This document shows positions 20,394-32,656 of a stretch of 64,000 nt of DNA, in pieces. The stretch comes from Maylandia zebra (lineage: Eukaryota > Chordata > Actinopteri > Cichliformes > Cichlidae). Below the pieces are notes generated by a model that was not told where the DNA came from, did no database searches, and worked only from the letters and a program-made list of their open reading frames with translations. Every line of letters begins with the position of its first letter. The first letter of the stretch is position 1. Where the stretch lies: assembly GCF_041146795.1 (NCBI RefSeq), contig NC_135184.1, positions 2,443,967 through 2,507,966 of the forward strand, written 5' to 3'. The position numbers and the translations under genes were made by a program.

Positions 20394-20421
20394 GGTTTTT
20401 GTAGCAGTCTGTCTCACTGTG
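20394..20421 (+). other. 12-RSS of TRGJ2
   Basis: Nonamer GGTTTTTGT (20394-20402), 12-bp spacer, heptamer CACTGTG (20415-20421). Identical to the J1 signal. Confidence 0.95.
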
Positions 20422-20476
20422 GGAGTGGGATGGTACTACCGCATCTTTGGCTCTGGAACTAAACTGTCTGTAACAG
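20422..20476 (+). CDS. trgj: TCR gamma J segment 2
   Basis: Fifty-five bases encoding GVGWYYRIFGSGTKLSVT plus one base, ending at CAG|GTAAGA in phase 1. Compared with J1 it carries five more residues at the CDR3 end (VGWYYR against Y) and Ser for Tyr near the end. It splices to C2 at 21833. It is the first J downstream of V2. Confidence 0.93.
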
Positions 20477-21832
20477 GTAAGAACAAACATTTATTTTCCT
20501 TCAGTTGTTTTATTGTAGAAGCTGAAAATGTGTTTAAAGTCAGTTTGTGCTGCTTCAGGCTTTACATGTTAGTTTTTCATCATTAGTAGAGAATTCATCT
20601 GCAGCCATTGTTACATAAGAAAAGCTCAATAATCTCTGAAAACATGTTGAAATCTCACTGAACAACTAAAGTTATTCTTTATTTCTGCAAATATTAGTGA
20701 TGTTACAAATATTTAGGATTTGATCCTCTCAGTGATTCTGCTGGTTTTCAACACAAGATCATATTTGATGATAAAATTAAATTAATATAGATTAACAACA
20801 AATATGGTTTCAGGAAATATTTGCTTTATGTTGAGGAACAAATATTTTTAATAGTCAAACATTCATGTAGCTGCTTCAAAAAGGTAAATAGAATAATAAA
20901 AACAGATACTGATTAGAAAAACTCAGAAATGATATGACAGATAAATTTAGGATGAATTTGACATCGTTAAACTCTGATATTTATTTCTGAGATGAAGTCG
21001 TGTGTGTGGATTTGTACGTGACAATAAAAAGTTAATAATACTTAATTTTCCAAAATACTTTAACATACAAATTTTTATTAAATATATTTTGTCATATAAT
21101 TTGTATTTTATGACTAAAAATATCTTGAAGTATATCTCATATTATTGAAAAAGTTTTATTCAACATTTCAGTTTTAGTGTTTTAAAATAGTTGCTACAGT
21201 TTTTTATTTGAATAAAAACATAAATTAAAATAATCACTGTGTTACTTTTCCAATTTTTACACAAAAATATTTAAGAATAAATTAGTCTGAAAGACAAATA
21301 TGGTCTTTATGGTAAAATATATCAAAGACAAGAAGAATGGAAATTTTATCTGCTGAACTGAATTTTGTGAAATGATATTTAATTTTATTAATAGTACAAA
21401 ACAATATGAAAAAAGATGAATTTATTTTTGGACAGAAGAGGATCTCTGTTAGAACTCGTGTCTAAGGACTAATAAGAAAAATACATTTTTCACTTGTATA
21501 AAGACAAATGTAAATATTTTAAAATTGGACTGAACTAAATTTCTATAAAACAATAAAAAGCAAACACATGACGAATTAAACTGAAATGAATTTAATTTGA
21601 CTTTTAAAACTTGCTGAGTGTTCCTCATGTGAGCCATGATGACATGAGGTGATGACTGTGTTTGATATGAAGCTGAATCCAGTGTATGTAGTGAACTTTG
21701 TGCTGATGAGTAGTTTAGTGATCAGAGTCCATGTAGTTTCCAGGATCAGACTGAATGCAGTGCAGTGCTGGAAGCTGCTGCTGACTGTGTGAATGTGTGT
21801 CTGTGCTGCTTGTTGCTGCTGTCAAACTTCAG
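20477..21832 (+). other. J2-C2 intron
   Basis: AT-rich intron colinear with the J1-C1 intron, with small differences. No gene or insertion seen. Confidence 0.75.
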
Positions 21833-22853
21833 ATGAGCAGGTAGTGAAGCCCGTGGTGAGCGTGTACCCAGCAGCATCCAGAGCCCACCTGGAGGGGAAC
21901 AGCTCCCTGCTGTGTGTGGCCTCAGCCATGTTTCCTCCTCTGGTCCAGTTCTCCTGGAAAAGACAGAAGAAGAACGGCGGAGAAGCGGAGGAGCTGCCCC
22001 CTGCTGAGGGAGAGCAGCTGGAGCTCAGAGAGGCGGGACGCACCATTGCCATCAGGATGGTTGATGGGAGCCATTCTGACACATATAAATACAGCTGCTG
22101 GGTGAAGCACGAGGGGGGCACAGTGGAGGCCCGAACACAACAAGGTAATGAAGGCTTGGTGACTGTGTTCAGCAGTGATTCAGCTTCATGTGGAGATGCT
22201 GTCAAAGAGAGCAGAGCAGCAGAGGACTGACATTTCTCACTGCAGCTCCAAACATTTGACTCCTTTTCTGTTTCAGAGCTTCCAGCTCCAGCAGCCTCCT
22301 GTCCTCCAGAGAGAGAGCCAGCAGACCTGCCAGCTCTGCAGCCAGCTGACTGTAAGATCACCTGCTGCCTCTCTGCATGGACAGCTCCAATGTCCAATGA
22401 GGCAGCTGGAACAAGTTTAGGCTCTTAAAGTTGCACTAATTGATCAAATCTTCATCCAACAAGCTCTGATAAAGCCACTGTACACTAGCTGCTCAGCACC
22501 AAACAGCAGACAGACCATAATATGTCAGAGATCAGTTTGTTAGCTGCTTGTGGAGTTCTTCTGCCCCCAAGTGGACACAAACACTACATCAATTCATCCA
22601 CTTGAAGAAGAAGCTGTGACTGTTTCTATTTGGACTTTTTCTCCTTGATCTGAGAGGAATAACCCGACTGTCTGTCTGTCTCTTTGTGTCTGTCTGTCCT
22701 TCAGTGTCCTTCCAGTCTCAGTGCAGGGTGAAGCTGCTCTGCCTGCTGTACACAGTGCTGATAGTGAAGAGTCTGGTGTACTGCTGTGGACTCTCTCTGC
22801 TGATGATGCTCACAAACAAGGGAGCGTCCACCAACTGCACACATGCTGACTGA
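21833..22853 (+). CDS. trgc: TCR gamma constant gene C2
   Basis: Exons 21833-22144 (Ig domain), 22277-22351 (connecting peptide with SCPPE cysteine) and 22705-22853 (QSQC stalk, lysine-containing membrane span, tail). The protein is the same as C1 as far as I can read it. It lacks the 15-bp intron 2 duplication of C1. Splice sites and phases are intact, and J2 lies 1.36 kb upstream. The near identity to C1 and C3, including introns, suggests recent duplication or ongoing gene conversion. Confidence 0.92.
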
Positions 22854-23143
22854 CTGTTTCCTGCTCGCCTTTTCTCACCATCACATCTCATCAATTCATC
22901 TCATTCATCACTTTGATCACAAATGTTAGTTATGATGTGTTGAGCTTATTTTGCCTTTTTCTTCAACAGTTAGAAGATCGTCTGAAATAAATACATCTTT
23001 ACATGTATTGTTGCTCTGAGTTAGAATTCTTTTTGTGCTTATTGTGACTTTTATTGTAGTAACAAAAACCATCAGGAATATTTTTATCACAAGTTTTTGT
23101 TTGATTTTCAAATGTCAAACAGTGTAGTTGTGTTTGTGTGAAC

Positions 23144-23149
23144 AATAAA
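23144..23149 (+). terminator. Polyadenylation signal of C2
   Basis: AATAAA about 290 bases after the C2 stop, in the same context as at C1. Confidence 0.6.
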
Positions 23150-23236
23150 GATTTGAAGATGAAGAGTTTGATTCTACTTTCATTGTGTGATCAACAACAA
23201 CCCGTGTGAGTGAAGCACAAACTGACTGTATCCAAA

Positions 23237-23400
23237 CTTGCTCTCCTGCAGCAGACGGGCTGTGTGGGTTTCTGCTCTGCAGCCTCCACACCGTTAGCTG
23301 TGGCTTTCACTTTAATAACACAATGACAGTTACAAGCAGGAACTCTGCTTCAAGAATGATTCCAGGAAGGATCTGTGTTCTTCACCTGTGAGAGAAACAG
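23237..23400. promoter_or_regulatory. Conserved block downstream of C2, candidate TRG enhancer
   Basis: Second copy of the Myb/RUNX block described at 4431-4594, with the same CCGTTAGCTGTGGC core. Here the flanks are also conserved, so this copy alone says little about constraint. Confidence 0.45.
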
Positions 23401-24797
23401 CTCAAATCCTCAACTCACAGCTGACAAATGAACTTTAATGGAATCAAAGGAGAGACCATGAAGCCCCTGCAGTCTGCTCAGCTCCCATTTTATTACCTGA
23501 GCTGAGTTTTTCATTCTGGATATCACACACGTAAGAACAGATCAAGTCTGAACAGCAAATGTTGGAGAATCATTTTGAAGTCTTGCTAAATGTCCTTATT
23601 ATTACAAAAACTACTGAATGATTCAGAAAATCCTTTCCAACAAGCAGAAATATGCAAACAAAGTAGAAACAAGGCAACATGAGTCATTCAGATGCAGATA
23701 ACATATTCTCCTTATTGTGAAGAACACAGTCATGAAATCTTTCTGTGTGTCATTCATTGAGTTGAAGTGCCTAATAGAAGAGGAAGAGCAGCAATAATCA
23801 ATGATAGCTGAGACATTGAGAACATGGCTGTATGCCTGCTATCATAACAGCAAACAAAGCACACAAACAGCAAACACACAATAATGTGCTCGCAGCTTGT
23901 TGTGTCATTTTTGACATTTCATGAAGTCACAAAAATGTGTGCGACTCATTAAAGGAGTGTGTACGTGTCAGTCAGTGCTCTGTATTCATGTGTTCACCTC
24001 ATTAAAGTCACTCAGACACTTTTCTCCTCCAAACTTACAGCACAGCTTCATATTTCACTGACTGATTCTTTCATTACATCCATTAAGGGTCACACAGTGA
24101 AATTAGTGCAAACTTACAAATGTGTTGCAACAATTTTGGCCTCCAAACTGAACTTTGAGACAAACAGTGAAGCTGTGAGCAAAAAGAGGCTCCAGTGTGT
24201 GTCATGGTGGAGGAAACTGTTGTATTCCCACATTCAAAACATGCTGATCTTATTGGATTTGTCCCTCAAAGTCTTTTTCCTCCTTTTTCTCTTCATCCAA
24301 ATGTTCTAGCAGGCTGACTGTGAGTCCCTGTTGAACCTGTACAGCAGAAAGTAACAGCAGTCAGCGGCCTCCACTTGACTTCATGACTTCAACGCCTCGC
24401 ACAGTCACTTTCACTTTCTTCCTTCTGTCTTTTAGTCCTAAAATGTAGAACAACACCAGATCCAAATATTTGTGTCCTTCACTCACATCTTCAAATGATC
24501 CCTTCCATATCAGAGATGATACAAAGGCAACATTTGTCTTATTTCTCTTTCAGGAATCAAAAAGTACTTTTGTACTGTTGTGTAAATGTGTGTGTAAAGG
24601 TGGATGACTGCCTGCTGCAGATGAAATCTAACCATGGCTACAAATAAATGAAGCTGACGTGAAACACAGCCCTGTTTTTATTACTGTTTATAGATATTAG
24701 AATTGATGATCATCATTTTAATGATTCTTAAAAAGGCTTTAATGAATCCTTCAGTCTGAAACCAACTTGGAACAAAACACATTAGAAGATGTGGGAA
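23401..24797. other. C2-V3 intergenic region
   Basis: Colinear with 4595-6000. No accepted gene. The open frame at 23959-24309 is the second copy of the rejected 116-codon frame. Confidence 0.5.
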
Positions 24798-24798
24798 A

Positions 24799-24978
24799 GA
24801 ACCACAGTGTGCACATATTTAAACACACAACAGAACCACAGTGTGCACATATTTAAACACACAACAGAACCACAGTGTGCACATATTTAAACACACAACA
24901 GAACCACAGTGTGCACATATTTAAACACACAACAGAACCACAGTGTGCACATATTTAAACACACAACAGAACCACATG
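24799..24978 (+). repeat. 34-bp minisatellite upstream of V3, 5 units
   Basis: Same unit as at 6005-6112, expanded to five near-perfect copies, each with a CACAGTG string. Confidence 0.92.
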
Positions 24979-25172
24979 TGTTTGTTTCAAATAACATTTT
25001 TACTCTAAATGTTGTTATATATGATTTTGTTTTTGTTTTTTTAACTACTTTGAGTGCAATTTATGAACTTTTAAAATATTTAACCATATTATTTATTTTT
25101 AGATTTTTCTATTTTTCATCTACAGTGTGTGTTAGTAAATTCACAGCAACATGAATGTTTCTGACTGTTTGT

Positions 25173-25425
25173 GCATCATGTGACCCAGATTTTTGGATCT
25201 GCTGTCAGATTGAAATGAAGACGATGAAACCACAGCAGCTTCAGCTGAGCTGTCAATCAGCAGCAGCAGTCTTATCTGTGGGCCGCAGGGGCTGATGGGA
25301 GCTTTGAGGACCTGTTAGAAACCACGTGGCCCTCGTCTGATCTCACAGCTCGTCCTTGTTTGGCCTCAGCTGCATCAGAGCGCCACTTCTCCCCAGGTTC
25401 ACCAGAGGAAACACCACTGCACAAA
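25173..25425 (+). promoter_or_regulatory. V3 promoter region
   Basis: Nearly identical to the V2 promoter, including the fused GATA/RUNX site (25270-25282) and the AAACCACGTG element near 25319-25328. Confidence 0.55.
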
Positions 25426-25889
25426 ATGCTTTTCCTCCCAGCTGCTGCTCTGTGCTGTCTGTGTTCAGGTGAGTGTTTCCAGCCAATCAGGAGCCAACAA
25501 AGTCAACCTGTAACAAACACTGTCACACTAACCTTCATCTATCTGTCTGTGTCTCTACAGCACTGGTTACCATGGCAGCAGAACAGCTGATTCAGGAGGA
25601 TTTAACGTTGACCAGGAGAGTTGGAGAAAGTGTCTCCTTCAGCTGTGGAGGGACTGAACCGTGTTATTTCAATGAAGTATGGTGGTATCAAAAGAAAGAA
25701 AGAGGAACATTCAGAGTGATTGGGTATATGCCTAAGAGAGGTAGCTGCACGCTTAACAAAGGTTACGGTCATCCTCAGAAAGATGATTTCTCATCCATGA
25801 ATACACAGGACAGCTGTGAGTTGAAGATAAATAAAGTTAAATCCGATCATTCAGCCACCTACTACTGTAACTGTGTTAAAGTTGCTCCC
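25426..25889 (+). CDS. trgv: TCR gamma V segment of cluster 3
   Basis: Leader exon 25426-25468, intron 25469-25560, V exon 25561-25889. The leader is identical to V2. The V domain has the first Cys at 25644, Trp in VWWYQKK, and Y-Y-C with the second Cys at 25866-25868. As in V2 there are extra cysteines in CDR1 (25662), CDR2 (25746), framework 3 (25815) and two residues after the second conserved Cys (25872). From CDR1 to framework 3 it differs strongly from V2, while leader, intron, first framework and RSS are almost unchanged. The frame is open to the RSS. Confidence 0.92.
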
Positions 25890-25927
25890 CACAGTGAGAA
25901 ATGATCCCTGCAGCCTGAACAAAAACC
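25890..25927 (+). other. 22/23-type RSS of V3
   Basis: Heptamer CACAGTG (25890-25896), 22-bp spacer, nonamer ACAAAAACC (25919-25927). Confidence 0.95.
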
Positions 25928-28089
25928 AACAGATGAACAGATGTCAAACAGTGTCTGTGACAGGAAGAGAGCAGTAAACCACAGCCCAGCTTCACATGTT
26001 TCACCTCCATCTCAGAGTCACAAACATACTGAGCTCAGGGACCATTTTTATTTACTGCTGTCAGAAATTCAATTCGATTTATTTCTGTTTAAACAGATTT
26101 TTCATCCTGTTTTAAGACAGAAACAAGAGGAACAGATGACATCAAACTTCCAAATGTAAACAAATGTATCCTCAGTCCCACAAAAACATTTATTCAAAGT
26201 GAAAGAAAAACAGATTGTGTCAAACTGAGTCAAAGTCCATCCCTCATTCACAGTGTTAATGTTCTCTTCATGAAAACTCTTCCAGCAGCACTTGTTGTTT
26301 AACACCTTTCAGTACATTTAACCAGACACTTGGACTGATGTCAGGTCAGGATCTTGTCCTTCTAGCAGCGGCTCATTAGGACGCTGATGTTGTTGGACAG
26401 GTTTCCATCAGTTTCCTGTGGATGTTTATAGAGGATGAATCAGTCACGGTGCCTCATCTTTCTGTCACCTTCTTTTCTCTCTGATAGAAAAAAACTGATT
26501 TTGTATCTGAATATGTCAAATCTGGAATCACAGGACAAGATTTCTGCTCTCTGTTTGTGTTTCCTGACCAATCACATTTGAGCAGCTTTGGCTGCTTCAT
26601 TTCATTTCCAGCATCGCTGCTGAAGAAGAATCAGAGTCTGACTGGATCAAACACACAGATTTAACAGCAGAAAAAGTGATTCCATGTAAAACACTCTCGT
26701 TCACCAGTTTTAACTCACATAACTTCACATTTCCTCAAATTGAATCTTAGTCATTTAATCACAGGAAGTTTCTGGGATTTTGTTCCAGACTGTATATTTA
26801 TTAATAGATTTTTCTCTACTGACTTTGTTTGAAATATTCAGGTTTAAAATCAGTCTGATGTATTCTTAATGAGTCTTGTTCACAAAGTTACATGTGCAGT
26901 ACTCTGTACATCTTCCATCCTTAGAGATCAATAATATATGTTGACCAATACTCAGCAGACTGAACCAGGACTGGAAACCTGCTCATCATCTCATCTTTGA
27001 GGTCTCCATTTAAAAGCAGCAATGACTCGAAGGTAAATATTATACTGGATAATGTGTTAGTATATAAGACTTTGTCTTTTTTAACAAACAGCTCATCTAT
27101 CAGCTGTCAGCAGAACTGTAGAACTTCAGATCCTGAAGTGTGTGAGGACAGAGAAGAGTCAGCTTTACTTCAGGTTTGATGGATAAACTTTCACAGTTTG
27201 TGATGATTCTGCTCTCTTTGTGATTTTAGGAGCTGCCCTCAGCACCACCCAGTGACATCACACACATCATCCTACATGTTCACTCTTTGTCAGTGGAAGC
27301 TGCAGCTGTTTGATTGATAAAGTTAAAGACAAGAAGTCAAAGGGATTAATCATCCATGTAACTGTGTCACTATATAGGAGCATAAATATTAACTCAGTTT
27401 GGTGTTTCAGAAAGCTGCTGATCTCAGACCTGCACAGCTTCTGTTTTAAACACTGAATGTCGTCAGCTGCATGAAGTGAGATTTTCTCTGACACAATTAA
27501 GTAAAACCTGATGAAGGTCAAAGGTCACTTGTCACTTGTATGTTGAACTAAAAACTTGAATCTGGAATTCACTCACACTGTGTTTTGCCAATATTGTGTT
27601 TTTTACCATGAAGTCATTCAGAGTCCTTCATACCAGAGTAACCAGAAAGGATAATATATATTTTAAATAACTTTCTACAGGACTGAATATAACATCATTA
27701 TGTAAAAGTCCAGAGTCTCTGTGCTTCATCTGAGGATGATGTGAAAACTTCTAACATCACACAAAGTAAAGGTCTCTATCACACTGCTCATGAAATGCAG
27801 ATTTGTCCATCTTCTATTTTGGGCGTCTAGTGGAGGTCTGAAGATTTCCCTCCGAGGAAGCTGCTGGTGAAGATTGCGAGTTCTGCTTGATCCCTGCGGT
27901 GACCTTCAGTTCCTGATGTTTCTGAAATGACACATCAGGAGTCTTCCTCCGTGGGTCAACAGAAGCTGTGATAAATGAAAGGGAGGACATTTCTCAAACC
28001 TCTGGACCCAGGAAACCCAGCTTGGTCCTCATGGTCACGTTCACTTGTTGCTCCCCAGGATGAATGTAGCTGTTGATAATGATGTGGAT
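25928..28089. other. V3 downstream region
   Basis: The first about 480 bases match the V2 downstream region. From about 26407 the sequence is unique in the window and AT-rich. I recognise no gene, RNA or mobile element in 26407-28089. Confidence 0.4.
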
Positions 28090-28094
28090 CCAGG

Positions 28095-28385
28095 AGATTT
28101 TTATTTTTTTTCTCCCCCCCTTTCTCACTGTCCCTCTCCCCTTCTGTTTTTCCTTTCCTTCCTCTTTCTTTCTCCCTTTCCTATCCCTCACTCATGTCTG
28201 TCCCGTCTGTAACATCTGAAAATAAAATATAATAAATAATAAAAATAAAGATCGACCAAATGGACCAATACGGCAATGCCACGATGATCCATTTGGCAAA
28301 GTAAATCCATTGGGTATCCTTGTTGGTCTTCAGACAACAATTCTGACGGCTAAAGAACCAAATGGGACAGGCAGAAAAGAAAAAA
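28095..28385 (-). repeat. Interspersed repeat, inverted copy of 33185-33480
   Basis: Minus-strand copy of a roughly 290-bp repeat whose other copy is on the + strand at about 33185-33480. It includes a pyrimidine-rich stretch and the phrase ACCAACAAGGATACCCAATG (in the orientation of the 33-kb copy). Both copies keep a short open frame around KTNKDTQWIYFAKW, but there is no sign of a gene. The family is not recognised. Confidence 0.65.
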
Positions 28386-28390
28386 AAAAA

Positions 28391-29567
28391 GATAATGATG
28401 TGGACTTTGGACCCTGTTATTAAATGAAAAGAACAAATTACACTTCTATCAAACCTTTTGTCAGTGTGCTTTATTTCATTTAAACTTTCCATGTTAGCAG
28501 GCCGTAGAGCGCTCTGTGTGAACTGAATCTAAAACTGTTTAAATCCATATCATTCAGATACTAACAGTAACTCTGGGTCTCTGTGGAGTCTGCTGCTGAT
28601 GTCATCTCTGTCTAAAACAGGATAAGAAAAAATGAGACCTGTGGAATCATTGAAGCATAAAGACTACGGGAGTAACAGGTGTGCAGCATCGCTAGCTAGC
28701 AACAACCCTCTAATACCGTGTGGCTAATCTAGCTAATGATCGCTTACAGTTAGAATGACAGAGATGACATTTTGTATAAAAACTGTTTAACAGGTTGTTG
28801 ATCCTGTCGTGTTCTTTGTGTGTTTGGCAGCCATCATGAAGCTGTACGTGTCCATCACTGCTGTCAGTGTGAGAGCAGGACTTCTGTGTATTCTGGCTAT
28901 CAAACAGCTCTACAGAGCACACTGTTTGTTCTTTAAAACATTTATTTAATCACAGTTCAGTGGCCGTGATATCACCACTGTTCTCTGTAATTCCACTTCT
29001 AAATCACAGAATTTCACCTTGGATGTCAGGTTGTGTTTTTGTGCCAGCAAACATTTAAAAACTCTTCTGACTTCAGTTCTTCTCAGACTGAACCATCAGG
29101 AGGATTCATACCTGCAACACCTGGAACCAGTCAGCTGGAGGCAGCAGCAGTTTGTCTCAGAACAACTTTATGAACAAAAAAAAGTAATCTCAGAGAGATA
29201 GATACCAACCTCTGAACATGGATTCAAACCAATAACCTTCATCTGATCGACCTTTCAGGCTACACCTGTTATTTGTAGCTGTCCACTGTAACACAGCAGG
29301 CTGAAACTGACTCTGATCCACAAAGCAGGACCTCTGCTAACTGGAATGCAGCCGTCATTATCACACCTGTATTTTTCCTCCTGTGAACTAAAGACATCTG
29401 CTGTGGAAGAGGTCTGTCTGTGTCCCACATGTCTGTCTGTGACTCTCAGGTGCATCACTGTTTACAGGATCACAAGGATCCACCTGACAGCAAGAACACA
29501 GGAGATGGAGGCGAATCCATCAGCGAACCATTAAAGTCCTTCACAGTAATCTGCTTAAATGATCTTA
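28391..29567. other. Unassigned spacer
   Basis: AT-rich sequence within the V3-J3 interval. No gene or element recognised; open frames are short and unsupported. Confidence 0.4.
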
Positions 29568-29652
29568 ATATATGCTGCTCAACAAATAAAGGGAACCCTT
29601 AAACAACACAATGTAACTCCAAGTGTTCCCTTTATGTTTTTGAGCAGTATAT
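29568..29652. repeat. Short palindromic MITE remnant
   Basis: About 85 bp with inverted arms TATGCTGCTCAACAAATAAA (left) and, reversed, TATACTGCTCAAAAACATAA (right), both followed by GGGAAC. This is a minimal terminal-inverted-repeat element with nearly no internal sequence. Confidence 0.7.
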
Positions 29653-29737
29653 AACTTGGAATGTAATTTAGGAAAGTTTGAGCAGCATTGTCACCGTCAC
29701 ACTGTGCTGCTAACTTTAAATGACTGTCAGGTGATTT

Positions 29738-29974
29738 GTGACAGAAGGACAGCAGCAGAGTGAAAGGAAGGTTTACAGGATGTTGGTGAGAGCTGCTGTG
29801 ATGTCTGGTTTGGATCCTGTGGCTCTGACAAAAAGACAGGAGGCCGAACGGAAGATGTTCAGACTTTCACTGGACAAGATTAGAAATGAGTTCATCAGAG
29901 ACAAAGTCAGAGAGGCTGACATCCTAATCTTTCCTGGGAATAACACTCCAGGAAATATAAATCTAATAAACTAA
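29738..29974 (+). pseudogene. RTE-like LINE fragment
   Basis: Seventy-eight codons that resemble the region just after the reverse transcriptase of RTE-type LINEs: a segment like VALTKRQEAERKMFRL followed by DKIRNEFIRDKV. The surrounding RT is missing and the two halves look closer than normal, so this is a short degraded piece. Assignment to RTE rather than another LINE clade is from memory of the motif. Confidence 0.55.
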
Positions 29975-30689
29975 GAGTTCGTAAAGGACACAGACTCATT
30001 ACTGTAAGATTAATTTTAATAGTTTAACTGATAAATCAATAAATGCTGGAGCTGCAACATGTTAACATGTAGTTAACAGATTAAAATTGAGGCTCTCATA
30101 TTAACAGCTAACTTTCTATACTGTGCTGATTTATTTGTCACAGTCTTGGTCATTTATTTTGAACTTTTTTGTGGAGGTTAAACTTTCTGTTATAAATTTA
30201 CCTGTATGTGTATTTTAAATATGATCTGTGTCATTAAATGCAACAGTTTCAAATCCACCTTGAAGGCTGAGTTCTTGTTCTGAAAGATGAGGATGTGTAA
30301 CTGTGACACTAGAAGAGGTGTGGATCTAATTCTCTGAACTTCCTCTAAACTTATATTTTATGTGACAGTAACTTTGTATTTTCTGTTAACAACACCAGGA
30401 GCCACTTGGATGATGTCCATTAGCTTGGATATTCTCTTCTGCCAAGACTTCTGCTGCCTTCCTTCCTCCATACCTGACAAAGACGACTGACTGTTGTGTT
30501 CTTTTCATATCAAGTGTCCACATTATTCAGCTCATCAACACAGAGATTTTTAAGGAGAACATCCCACAGATGATGTTCCCACATGCTGGGATTGTTGTGT
30601 GTGACCCTGGTTGGACATCCACAGAGAAAGGTGAGTGTTATTATCTTTATTATCATATCACCACCAACATCTGGTTTTTGTGATCATTA
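29975..30689. other. Unassigned spacer
   Basis: AT-rich, no gene recognised. Confidence 0.4.
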
Positions 30690-32330
30690 AAATCTTCTAA
30701 AGTGTTTCAGTTACAGTGAGAACATTTGCACTAATACTGAACCATTCATTAAAATCTTTTACATACAAAACATTTTTACGGAGCAGGTCGCTATGATCAG
30801 CCAGCAAGACGCTAAGCCGACCGGGAGACGAAGGCTGTCGTGACGTGACCAAGGGTCCATCCCCAGAGAGGATCGACTGTTTCCACACACAGGTGAGGGG
30901 GGCTGGGGGCGTAGCCAGCTGGGAGGTGGGGACCATGCTGGGAACGCGACCCAAGGGTCTGTCCCCAGAGATGACCAGCCGCCCCACGCTGTCCACAGAC
31001 AGGGGAGGGGACTGTTGCTCTAGTCCGTGGAAAAGTCATGAGGGAGGGGGCCTGACCTCCAACTGCATCTCCTCCCAGTTTCTCCTGCATGCCGGCGTTA
31101 TTTCTGCGAAAGGCCTCCAGCTGGGCCCTGAGATCCCCAGGGCTCCAGGCCTCAGGAGCAGACTGAAGCGTGGAAACCCTGGGCTTCCTAGCGCTTACAG
31201 AGCATGCTGCAGGAGTTGGGTTTCCCTGAGCCGACAATGGCTGCTGGTAGGTAGCCTTGTCAGGCAGCCCTGGTGATCATTTCTGAACCTGGGACTTGGC
31301 ACATTTCTGCACTTGACTGGACAGGTGACACAGGTAGAGGGACAAAATGGATGCTGTATTGGCTAGACAGGCCTGTGTAGACATAACCCTGTGCAGTCTA
31401 GCCAGCAGGGAGTTCATAATATTACAGTCCTTGCTAGGCATGCAACCAACAGGGCAAGAGTCTGATTCACTGGGGAAAGCAGACCACAGGTCTGTTCCTG
31501 CCTCTGCATGTTATAAAATATCTTGCAGGCAGAGGATCACCTGCGCACAGCACCAGGGGAGGCAAACTGCCTGCACACCAGGTCCTTAAAATCAGGCAGC
31601 AGCGACACCAGTGCCAAACCTGGAGGTCACCGTTGCCAGGTCCTTGGGGAGGGCAATATCCAGAGTTGTGAATGCCCTGTTCATCCCCTCAAAAAACATG
31701 ACCCGGCTGCCCATAGGACAGGTAGCAGCCTGCGGAATAGAGGATGGACTCAGCCTCAAAGTCCTCTTGATAGCTGTCTCCAGTAGCCCCTGGCTGGTGA
31801 GAGAGGGAGCTGGCTACACAGCAAATTGTGGACACTCTACAATTGCCTGTGAGGCATCCACCTTCCCTACATTAACCTTAGGCATGTCGGGAAGTCGCTG
31901 GCTGGTGCGCTTAGAGAATAAAAGCGAGCACGAGCCTCTCCGATATGTGCTGGCAATATGAAACAATCTATGCAGGACTGTGGAGCTTCCCTTCTCTGCA
32001 TGACATGTTCCCAGAGGGAACACAGCTTACAACAGCGAGCATGGAGAGGGCACCGAGCACGAACTCGTGAGACTGTGAGAACAGCTCCATGTCCACCAGA
32101 GAACTCCCACACACTGGGCAGGTGATCCTCAGCAGGACCTACTAGATACGTGAATCTGCGAGGCCACAAGCAATACTCCAGGAGAATGCTGGCTGCAGGA
32201 CCCTCGGCAAGCGCCGAGTGTGCGATCTTCGAGACATGTCGCCAGCAACTAGTCACCGCAGGAGAGCTTTTCCATTTTGGATCCGGACAAAAGAAACCTG
32301 GGAGACTTCGGAGAAATGTCTTGATGCATG
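30690..32330 (-). other. Unidentified GC-rich, coding-like block
   Basis: About 1.6 kb markedly richer in G+C than its surroundings. Open frames on the minus strand (31867-32256, 129 codons; 30812-31237, 141 codons; 30697-30996) lie in different frames. Together they look like one decayed coding sequence rather than chance. The first has a Cys/His cluster (CPLHARCCKLCSLWEH), and the second begins a Pro/Ser-rich then Gln/Arg-rich stretch. I do not recognise the family. It may be part of a retrotransposon, since it adjoins Penelope-type sequence on the right, but no RT, integrase or recombinase motif is visible. Confidence 0.4.
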
Positions 32331-32334
32331 CTCA

Positions 32335-32656
32335 ATCATCCAGGTAATTAAATCTCCAAAAGTTGATTCTGTTCATCTGGACGTAGCGTTTTCAGTGGGA
32401 GAAACGTTTCGTCACTCATCTGAGTGACTTCTTCAGTCTCAGCTGACTGCAGGTTTCCCCAAATCTTATAAACAGTAAATTTGCATAATGACTGAAACCA
32501 GCCCACTGAGGGAACATTGGCCTTGGAGGTCAGTTCATCATGATCATGCAAATTGTCATGACCATTGATTAGTGGTCAAGAGCACCATTCACAGAGAGTT
32601 GGGGAATGGCTGCAATCACAGCATTGTAAGATGGCGAAACATGTACACTTAGACCC
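32335..32656 (+). mobile_element. Penelope-like terminal repeat fragment, left of the Gmr1-like element
   Basis: Contains the phrases GTTTTCAGTGGGAGAAACG, TTTCGTCACTCATCTGAG and CTTCTTCAGTCTCAGCTG, typical of a second Penelope-like repeat family in fish. The reverse complement occurs at 39920-40330. The LTR element at 32657-39647 inserted inside it, as the repeat phrase continues after the right-hand GACCC. Confidence 0.6.
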
